A stretch of DNA of 64,000 bases from Hippophae tibetana (Eukaryota; Streptophyta; Magnoliopsida; Rosales; Elaeagnaceae), in assembly GCA_037013495.1 (NCBI GenBank), contig CM072810.1, positions 105,924,898-105,988,897 on the forward strand, given 5' to 3'. Positions 12,681-21,788 of the stretch are shown here, piece after piece. Position numbers and translations under genes: made by a program. The notes under the pieces were generated by a model. The model was not told the origin of the DNA and searched no databases. It saw only the letters and a list, made by a program, of their open reading frames with translations. Each line of letters opens with the position of its first letter. The first letter of the stretch is position 1.

Positions 12681-12747
12681 CATTACTTGAATTTATACCT
12701 AATTAACTAAATAACATGAAAAGTAAAAATCTAAGGGAGTTCTGTCT

Positions 12748-12853
12748 AGGAGACTAGTTCTTGGAAGCCTTTGTGCCACTAGTCTTTCCTGGGAACGTTG
12801 CTCTGGCTAGGAGAATGGTATTTAAGGAGCCGTTTGCACCACCATTCTTTCCT
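12748..12853 (+). ncRNA. Twin stem-loops in the retrotransposon RNA leader
   Basis: Two consecutive stem-loops share one design. In the first, AGGA-GACTAGT (12748-12758) pairs with ACTAGTC-TT-TCCT (12778-12790), leaving a 19-nt loop. In the second, AGGA-GAATGGT (12809-12819) pairs with ACCATTC-TT-TCCT (12841-12853), leaving a 21-nt loop. Both have a 7-bp inner stem, a two-base TT bulge on the 3-prime side and a 4-bp outer stem. The inner stems differ in sequence but each pairs perfectly, and both hairpins are followed by GGGA. A role in packaging, dimerisation or translation of genomic RNA is inference. Confidence 0.7.
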
Positions 12854-13022
12854 GGGAGCACTCTTAGTTAATACTAATTATGTTACAAAAAAAAAATAAT
12901 AAAAAAAAAAAATTTAGGGTTTAACTAGTTTTGTTTAGTGCTTTGTATTAAATAACATGTAAATTTTCTCTAAATTTTTTATTTTGTTGACAGGAGTTTT
13001 AAATTTACGTTTACAATAATCT

Positions 13023-14360
13023 ATGCGTGGTAGGAGATCCTTAGGAAACCCCCTTACACCATATGTAAATAATTTTCATAAATTTAAACAAGTGTCAACA
13101 AAACTGGATTCTACCCATCAACCTGTTTTTGAGCCAAACATAGAACCAAGTCCTAATCCTTTACTAGAACCAAAAGAAATGGAGGAAAACCAACATATTA
13201 GGGAAACTACGATGAAGGAGTTTGCAAGACCAGTGATTGGCACGGCAACTGCCGCTATCCAGTTGGGAGAGGCTGCTCGGAATTATGACCTTAAAAATAT
13301 TCATTTTTCTATGCTTCCTTCCTTTTATGGGTTACCTAATGAAGATTCTCTTTCCTTTATGAGAGATTTCTATGCTACGGTCCAAACATTCCCCCTCGGT
13401 ATTCTAAACGAGGATCAACTTAGAATGAGATGTTTTCCCTACACTCTAAAGGATAAGGCCAAAGCTTGGTTGATGTCACTTCCCCCAGGTTCTCTGATGA
13501 CATGGGGTAACATTTACAATAAATTCATGGGAAAATTCTATTCCCATCAAAAAACATCAGAGTTGAGAGGAAAGATTGCTACTTTCTCTCAGATGGATGG
13601 AGAACCATTCCATGAAGCTTGGGATAGGTTCAAAATGTTTCTCACTCAATGTCCCCATCATAGCTTTCCCCTGCAGTTGCAGAACCAATTCTTTTACGAT
13701 GGACTTACACAACAATGTCAGTTCATTGTCGACAACGCTGCAGGAGGAGCAATAGGAGAAAAGACTGCCTCAGAGACGTATAACCTCTTTGAGATGTTGG
13801 GTGCTAATTCCCAACAGAAAAGCTCCCGAGTGAGAAAAGCTGGAGTTCATGAAATCGACTCCAGTAATGAAGTTCAACAACAACTTGTTCAACTGATTAA
13901 GCAAGTTGCCCTTCTCGCTACACAAACCAACACAAATAATGAACAATATGGGTTGTATAGCAACATGGGACATGGTACTGAAGCCTGTCCATATCAAGGA
14001 GAAACAACTGGACCTGAACAGGTCAATGTGTTGGGAGCATATCAATAGAGACCAAGGTTTGATCCCAATTCAAATACCTATAATCCTGGGTGGAGAAGTC
14101 ATCCAAACTTCTCTTGGAGGCAAAACAACCCTCCTTTCACTCAAAGCTCAAACCAGGCAGGCCAGCAATTCCACCCACCTATTCCAAGAAGCATTCCCAA
14201 TAAACCAACCCTGGAGGACAACTTGAATTCTTTTATTCAAGTTTGTAGGGATAACCAATCCAAAACCAATCAACGGTTGGACTCTGTGGAAGCTTCTATC
14301 AAAAAGGTGGAAGTTCAAGTTGAACAATTAGTTGAACATTTGCAAAAAGGCAAAGACTAA
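13023..14360 (+). pseudogene. gag: gag1: stand-alone capsid-nucleocapsid gene with an in-frame TAG
   Basis: The frame from ATG 13023 encodes 341 residues before TAG at 14046, then continues in the same frame to TAA at 14358-14360 (about 445 codons in all). It has an N-terminal arm of about 65 residues that gag2 lacks, and then the Retrotrans_gag capsid core (about residues 66-265). The zinc-knuckle spacing is kept but both first cysteines are tyrosine: Y309, Y312, H317, C322. After the TAG, a segment starting RPRFDPNSNTYNPGW and a C-terminal coiled-coil-like tail continue the Gag. The preceding codon is CAA, and a CAG-to-TAG change would explain the stop. Gag1 normally would form the particle. 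Its core is about 70 percent identical to gag2 by eye. Programmed readthrough is not supported by the bases after the stop. Confidence 0.85.
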
Positions 14361-14701
14361 TTTGAAACTTAAATGAATTCAATGAAGAGGAGACATTGAG
14401 TTTTTCATTCTGCAATCTCCAAGCAACGTCGATAAATTTTAGTCCTGTATGGGAGATCACCCATTATTGTATTTTCCTTTGTTTTAGTTTGCGTGTAATA
14501 AAAATTCAGATGAAATAAAATTCGTTTGTTTCAAACATTCTGTCCATTCGTTTAAATTTAAAAAAAAAATTAGGTTCCTTGCACTTTTTGCTTTTACGTT
14601 TTATCAAGTTATAAATATTTCTTAGAGATATCTACTATTGTTTTTAAAAGCAAAATGTTGATACACAATAGGAGGAGGATCATTGTCAACTACAAACAAC
14701 C
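14361..14701 (+). other. Spacer between gag1 and gag2 with stem-loop and poly(A)-like signals
   Basis: This 341-bp spacer has stops in all plus frames. The stem-loop ATGGG-AGATCA-CCCAT at 14449-14464, with its flanks, resembles the stem-loop after pol at 19911-19928. Two AATAAA hexamers follow at 14497-14502 and 14514-14519, then AT-rich DNA. A purine-rich AGGAGGAGGAT stretch occurs about 25 bases before the gag2 start. The spacer therefore looks like the beginning of a 3-prime untranslated region, as though gag1 came from an element that lacked pol. How gag2-pol would be translated from the same RNA is unknown; a spliced or internally initiated RNA is possible. Confidence 0.6.
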
Positions 14702-17700
14702 ATGGGAGATGCTGAAGATAGGCGGAAAAAGATGAAAGAATATACAATGCCAATCATTGGCAATGTAACTTCCGGTATCCAATTACAAGAGGCTGCAAGG
14801 AATTATGAATTGAAAAAGATTCATTATTCTTTGTTGCCTTCCTTTTACGGTATCCCTAATGAAGACCCTTTGCATTTCATTCGAGAATTCTATGCTATTG
14901 TCCAAACCTTTCCACTACATGCAATTAATGAAGATCAACTTAGGATGAGGTGTTTTCCTTACACTCTCAAAGATAAAGCTTGGTCATGGTTCATTACTCT
15001 ACAGTCAGGTTCTCTTAAAACTTGGGAGGCAGTCTATGAAATTTTTATGGGTAGGTTCTATTCCCATCAAAAGACTGTTGATCTAAGAACAAAGATAGCA
15101 ACATTTTCTCAAATGTGTGAAGAGCCCTTTCATGAAGCTTGGGAACGATTCAAACTCCTTTTCATTCAATGTCAAAATCATAGCTTTCCATTACAGCTAC
15201 AAAACCAATTCTTTTATGATGGATTGACACTACAGAGTCAATACATGGTTGATAATGCTACTGGAGGTGCTGTAGGAGAAAAGACCGCAGAGGAAACCTA
15301 TAATCTCTATGAGCTATTGGGTTCTAATTCCCAACAAAGAGGTGGTAGAAGGAAAGCAAAGGTCAATGAAGTCGGCTCTGATAATGAGATAACCTTGCAA
15401 CTTGCTGAATTGACTAAACAAGTGAAATTCCTCAATTCCCACCAAATTTCAAATCAAGAGGTATGTGAAGTGTGTTGTTCAATTGGGCATGGTACTCATA
15501 ATTGTTCAAATACTTGTGATTCTAGTGTCGATGTCATAGAGGAAGTCCAATCTTTTCAAAGGTATCATCCAAACACCTATAATCACCCAGCCTACACCCA
15601 ATATCCAACACTAAGGCCGGATAACAACCACCCTTACCCACCAAGCCAATCTTTTAAGCCAACCTTAGAAGATAGCTTGAATGCTTTTATTCAAGTTAGT
15701 CGTGATAACCAATTAATGACTAATCAAAGGTTGAACACCATGGAGGCTTCGGTTAAAAGAATTGAATCTAAAGTTGGGCAACTGGCTGAACAAATGAAAA
15801 AGAAAGAACCAGGAAAGTTGCCCAGCCAACCAGAACAAGCAAAGGATGTTAGAACCCTTCGAAGTGGTAAGGTAGTCAATACCAGTTTACCTGAAATCTC
15901 TAACAATCTACCTTGTAGTTCAGGTAACAAAGAAGGCGATATTCTAATCTCGCAAAAAGGAGAAACAAGTGTTAAACTTAACAAGCCTTCTGAAAAACTC
16001 ACTGGGGGGTCATCTGACACCCCCAAAATTCAAAAGACAACAGAACCACACCAGATGCAAGTACTTTTTCCCCACCGGTTAAAAGAATCCAAACAAGATA
16101 AGCAATTCAATGATCTTTTTAATATGCTCTCTAAAGTAAATATCAATTTACCATTATTAGAAGTGATCATGAATGTGCCCTCATATGCCAAGTTTTTCAA
16201 AGAGTTGAACACTAAGAAAAGGAGGTATGAACTGAATGAACGAGTAGTAGTATCAGAAATTTCTAGCGCTGTACTTCAGCACAAACTACCCACTAAGTTG
16301 AAAGACCCTGGAAGTTTTATTATAAACATAACTATGGGGGATAAGAAGGTTGTTAAAGCAATGCTTGATTTAGGTGCTACTATAAATTTGATGCCCTACT
16401 CTATATTCTTACAACTCAATCTAGGGGATTTAAAACCCACAACTATGTCCCTTCAACTTGCAGATAGATCTCTTAAATATCCAGAGGGAATAGTTGAGGA
16501 TGTTTTGGTACAGGTAGACAAACTGATAATACCTGTTGACTTTGTGGTTCTGGATATGCAAGAAAATCCAGCATTGGACAGAGAGCACACAATATTGCTT
16601 GGTAGACCATTTATGGCAACTACTAAAACTATTATTGATGTCCAAGATGGAAATTTGACAATGACAGTCTTAGGAGAGACTGTTCATTTCAAAGTTTTTG
16701 ATTCTTCACCTTTCCCTTCTATTTCTGCCATCGATGAAATATTCGATGTTGATCCTTTGGATAATCTTGTCCAAAACACCTTTTTCCAAACCAGAATAGA
16801 AGACAAGCTTGAAACCGTTCTTACACTTGAAAAGGTTGAAGAAGATTTAGATGAAGAAATTAAGGGGTACCTTGAACAACTAGACAATAATGAAGTGATG
16901 ACAAAATCTAGTACACTTTTAAATCTACCCAGTTCTTCATCTATTAAAGAGGCCAATCCACCTGAACTTGAACTCAAAGACTTACCTGAGCACTTAAAAT
17001 ATGTGTTTTTGGGAGAGGGAGAAACTTATCCAGTGATAATTTCTTCAACCTTGACCAAACCACAAGAAAAGGAACTCATCAAAGTGCTTAAACAGTTTAA
17101 GAAATCTATAGGTTGGAGTATATGGGATATAAGAGGCATTATTCCAACAATGTGTATGCACAAGATCAACTTGGAGGATGGTGCTAAACCTGTACGAGAG
17201 GCCCAAAGAAGACTAAACCCAAACATGCAAGAGGTAGTTAAAAAGGAAATTCTTAAATTATTAGAAGAAGGGATTATCTATCCTATTGCGGATAGTAAGT
17301 GGGTTAGTCTAGTGCATGTGGTACCAAAGAAATCTGGGATAACAGTTGTTAAAAATGACAAAAGTGAATTAGTGCCCACTAGAATAATCACTGGATGGAG
17401 AATGTGTATAGATTTTAGGAAACTAAATTTATATACGAAAAAGGATCACTTTCCTCTTCCATTCATTGATCAAATGTTGGAAAGATTAGCTGGACACGAA
17501 TTTTACTGTTTTTTGGATGGACTGTCTGGATATTATCAAGTACCCATAGCACCAGAAGATCAGGAAAAGACCACATTTACATGTCCTTTTGGGACATTTG
17601 CTTTTCGCAGAATGCCATTTGGGTTATGCAATGCCCCTGCCACTTTCCAGAGATGCATGATATCTATTTTCTCGGACATGGTGGAAAAATTCATTGAGAT

Positions 17701-19525
17701 TTTCATGGACGATTTCTCTGTCTTTGGGAACTCATTTGATGATTGCTTACATAAATTGACTTTGGTTTTAGAAAGATGCATTGAATGTAATCTCACCCTT
17801 AGTTGGGAGAAAAGTCATTTTATGGTTCAACAAGGGATAGTTTTAGGACATATAATTTCAAACAAGGGTATTGAAGTTGATAAGGCAAAAGTTGAATTGA
17901 TATCCAAACTACCTCCCCCTACATCTGTGAAGGGGATAAGATTGGGACATGCAGGATTTTATAGACGATTTATTAAAGATTTCTCTAAAATAAGTCGTCC
18001 CTTATGTAACTTGCTATCCAAAGATGCTGATTTTGATTTCAACAATGACTGCCTTACTTCCTTTAATACCTTGAAAGATAAACTAACATCTACCCCTGTT
18101 ATTATGGCACCAAACTGGTCTTTACCCTTTGAAATAATGTGTGACGCTTCTGATTATGCAATAGGAGCAGTCCTGGGACAAAGAGTGGATAAGCGTTTAC
18201 TTGTCATCTACTATGCTAGCAAAACACTCAATGATGCCCAGATGAATTACACCACCACTGAAAAGGAATTCTTGGCTATAGTATTCTCTTTAGACAAATT
18301 TCAGTCTTATTTAGTAGGATCTAAAGTGATTGTGCATTCTGATCATGCTGCTTTAAGATACCTATTAAGTAAACCAAATGCCAAGCCAAGATTAATCAGG
18401 TGGGTCTTACTCTTACAAGAATTTGACCTAGAAATCAAGGATAAGAAAGGCAGTGAAAACTTAGTAGCTGACCATTTGTCTAGGTTGATTTCTGACTTCA
18501 ATTCTCTTAAAGATGATAGTAATGAAGATATAGTTGAAACCTTTCCTGATGAACAGTTATTTTTCATAGGTCCGAACCCATGGTATGCTGATATTGTAAA
18601 CTATCTTGCCACTGGTGTTTTGCGACCTAACACTTCATATCAGGACAAGAAAAGGTTTTTTAAAACTATTAAGGACTATTTCTGGGATGACCCTTATTTA
18701 TACAAGATTGGTCAAGATCAAGTCATCCGGAGATGTGTACCTGAAGAAGAACATAAGAGCATTCTGACATTTTGTCATGAACTTCATTGTGGGGGTCATT
18801 TTGGAGGTGAAAAGACAGCCCGTAAGATATTACAGTCTGGATTCTTTTGGCCCATTCTTCTTAAAGATGCTCATATGTTTTGTGCACAATGTGATAGATG
18901 TCAAAGAACAGGAAACATAAGCAAAAAAGATGAAATGCCTTTGACATCTAATTTAGTTGTTGAACTCTTTGATGTATGGGGGATTAACTTTATGGGTCCT
19001 TTTCCCCCATCTAATGGTTTTCAATACATTTTGGTTGCTGTGGATTATGTGTCCAAGTGGGTAGAAGCTATCCCCACCAAAACCAATGATGCTAATGTTG
19101 TTGTGAAATTCTTGAAAGATTTCATATTCAGTAGGTTCGGAACGCCTAGAGCTATAATAAGTGATGGAGGTAGCCATTTTTGCAACAAACTCTTTGATGG
19201 AGTACTAAACAAGTACAACATCACACATAAGGTAGCTACTCCATATCATCCTCAAACTTCCGGTTTAGTGGAAGTAAGTAATAGGCAAATTAAGGGAATA
19301 TTGGAACGCACTATGCGTCCCTCAAGGAAGGATTGGGCATTTAAGTTAAATGATGCCTTATGGGCATACCGCACCGCTTACAAAACACCTATTGGGATGA
19401 GCCCTTACCGGTTAATCTTTGGGAAAGCGTGCCACCTTCCAGTTGAACTTGAACACAAGGCTTATTGGGCAATTAAAGAGCTAAACATGGATTTAGATAA
19501 AGCAGGTGAAAAACAAGTACTCTAG
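14702..19525 (+). pseudogene. gag-pol: gag2-pol polyprotein (Gag, protease, RT, RNase H, integrase), inactivated
   Basis: One 1607-codon frame. Gag2 capsid core covers about residues 12-215, with an intact CX2CX4HX4C knuckle at C255, C258, H263 and C268. Protease active site D-L-G-A is at 556-559. The reverse transcriptase catalytic FMDD is at 1001-1004, with upstream MCIDFRKLN and the [13 protein letters not shown] block. RNase H lies at about 1140-1222. Integrase has the HHCC zinc region (about 1350-1400) and D,D35E positions 1429, 1488 and 1524. Residue 1429 is Asn (GINFMGPF) where the family has Asp, which should abolish strand transfer. Two codons seem missing at KGIR-LGHAG (about residue 1080), where relatives have two extra residues. 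The frame ends at TAG 19523-19525, before the integrase C-terminus. ATG 14702 is chosen because stops lie upstream. Confidence 0.93.
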
Positions 19526-19867
19526 CTTCATGAGTTGGAAGAAATTAGGAATGAAGCCTATGAGAATGCCAAATTATACAAGGAGCGTACTAAGCGCTAT
19601 CATGACAAGAGGCTAGTTCCTAAGACTCTTCACCCTGGAATGAAAGTTCTTTTATTTAACTCTCGTTTGAGATTGTTTCCAGGAAAGCTGAGATCAAGAT
19701 GGGATGGACCATTCAAAATAGTTCAGGTATCTGAACATGGAGTGGTAGAACTATTGGACTTCAAGACACAAAAAACGTTCAAAGTCAATGGCCATCGTGT
19801 CAAGCCTTATTTAGAAGAACCAAACAACATTGCTGAAATGGATTGCATTTGGCTGAGTAACCCTTAG
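19526..19867 (+). pseudogene. Integrase C-terminal part beyond the TAG
   Basis: The same reading frame continues past TAG 19523 for 113 codons to TAG 19865. It begins [15 protein letters not shown] and contains the GPF/Y-type module ([12 protein letters not shown]) that ends gypsy integrases. The TAG replaces what is normally glutamine in this lineage, so CAG-to-TAG is the simplest lesson, as in gag1. Read with the upstream frame it would give a complete pol of about 1720 residues; no joined protein is expected now. Confidence 0.88.
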
Positions 19868-19880
19868 CACCAAAAAGATA

Positions 19881-19928
19881 CGTCTTGCTAAGACGTTAAA
19901 CTAAGCGCTGGATGGGAGGCAACCCATC
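19881..19928 (+). ncRNA. Two stem-loops just after pol
   Basis: CGTCTT-GCT-AAGACG (19881-19895) and GATGGG-AGGCAA-CCCATC (19911-19928) are perfect 6-bp stems 14 bp after the pol stop. From memory, this paired arrangement recurs after integrase in Athila/Tat-type elements of many plants, but the role is unknown. The second stem-loop has a relative after gag1 at 14449-14464. Confidence 0.65.
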
Positions 19929-21751
19929 ATTTTAGGTAAAAAAAAATTTGTTATTTGTTTTATTTACTTAATATTATTGTTTATTTTAGTTTACTTATAT
20001 GTGAATAATTTTTAAAATTGTTAAAACTAAAAATATTTGTTGAGATGTTAGAAGTTCACAGCGATCTATCTGTACACACTTTAATGATGAATATGATGGA
20101 TGCACCTGCATTCCTTCATTACTACTTACACATTCTCAAGAAATAGGTAATCTTTCTCCTCTTTTCTCTTTATCTTTAATTTGAAGTTGTTACATTGAGG
20201 ACAATGTAAGTTCTAGGTTGGGGGTGGTGAAAAGTTACCATGCTTAATAAAACAATAAAAATAAAAAATAAAAATAAAATTCTCACAAAAATTTATCATT
20301 TCTTTAAATCAAATTTAAGTAAATAGTTAAGTCTTTGGTACTGTTAGATTAATTTTTGAAAACATATCATGAAATATTGTGTAATTATTTTTGATAATTA
20401 ATTAGTTTTTGTCATAACTAGTATTTCTTGATAAAATGTGGAAATTATATTAAACCCAAAATCGGTGTTTATGAATTTTTTTTAGTGGAGACTACCCTTA
20501 TGAGATATAATTTGAGCCTAATTTCTTTTATTCAGAGTGAAATATATATTTTTTCTACTCCAAACACATTTCTTATTTATTCAAAAAGTTTAGATGATCT
20601 CTATAGGTATTAGCATTGAATGTATGAATTTTTTTCTCATCTTAATAGAGTATCATATATTTTTGATTATTATTTTTGTTTAGATTAAACGATTTGAGTA
20701 GAAATTGATAGTATATGCTTATCTCTCATTCATGCATGACTGCTACAAAAATAAAAAGACATATCTAGGGTTACCTAAACCAAGATCAAACAGAAAAGCC
20801 ACAAAATCAACCACTCACCAAAAATTAAAAAAAAAATGTACAATCTGTACAAGGGTTGACTCTCTAAAATATACATATATTGAAAAAAAATATATATATA
20901 TATAGAGTTTAAAAAAAATATAGTATCATCTACATACTATGACCCACATTGCCAACAAAGTTGTGAGTAAAGGCTAAATACAAAAAAAAAGATATAGGAT
21001 GTAATTCCCTAAAAAGTCATTGCAATTTCTTCATTTGTAAAAAGCATATATCTTGAAATTCTTTCTTAATGAGTTTGATTTATGCATGAAAATAATTTTT
21101 ATATATGATATCTTTATAATTTATACATTCGATTCCTTTCATGAGATCAATGTTAAAATAACACTTTGAGCCTTTATTCTTTATACATATGCGAACATAT
21201 TAGTTCATTTCTATACATCAACTCTTTCGCATATAAATTAGTATGAGTGTTTGAACCCATAGGATTCAGTGCTTTGAGAGTATTGACTTGTGAGGAATAG
21301 AGTCGAAGCGAATTCTGATTCATGACACTGAAATTGGGTAAAATTAAATTGATACATTTTTGAAATGAAATATGAAAATGATTTTCGACTAATTATTGTA
21401 ATAAAATCATGATTGTTTAAAGAGATTAAAATAACTTATGCTTGAGATTTTAATTATGATCTTAAAGGAGATTAAAAAGTATGAGATATTTTTGTGATAT
21501 GTTGTTTTCTTTTATTCTTAAATTAATTTTTGATTGTGTTGTAATTTTAATTTTAATTTTTGATTTGATTGTTTTTATTTTTACATTTAGTTCAATGTTT
21601 GTGGGTATCATTACTGAAAACCCTCACGAGACTCAAACTCGTCCACTAGGGCAACCTAGGGGTTTAACGGCTTGTTGCATAGGCTAAATGTAACCGTTTC
21701 AATCCACGAAAGTGATTTAGGATAGTTTAATTTTTAGCTTTTATCGCTTCT
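19929..21751 (+). other. 3-prime untranslated region of the Athila-type element
   Basis: No env-like frame is present. TTACATTG-AGGA-CAATGTAA (20190-20209) forms a perfect 8-bp stem-loop and is followed by a polypurine-like GGTTGGGGGTGG at 20216-20227, which may be a second, internal plus-strand priming site. The rest is AT-rich and unstructured to about 21600, after which GC content rises. Confidence 0.65.
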
Positions 21752-21788
21752 CTTGCTAAGGGACTAGCAAGAAGCTGGTTGGGGGTTG
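21752..21788 (+). other. Stem-loop and polypurine tract before the 3-prime LTR
   Basis: CTTGCTA-AGGGAC-TAGCAAG (21752-21771) is a perfect 7-bp stem-loop. The G-rich stretch GGTTGGGGGTTG then abuts the LTR start at 21789 and is the expected plus-strand priming site. It is interrupted by thymines, which is common in this lineage. Confidence 0.7.

Noticed and set aside
14046..14048. Programmed readthrough of the gag1 TAG
   Set aside because: The following bases (AGACCA) do not match the known CARYYA readthrough context, and the frame beyond ends at its own stop before gag2 in another frame, so it would not make Gag-Pol.
14660..14701. AGGAGGAGGAT before gag2 as a ribosome-binding site
   Set aside because: This is nuclear plant DNA, where Shine-Dalgarno-like purine runs do not direct initiation.
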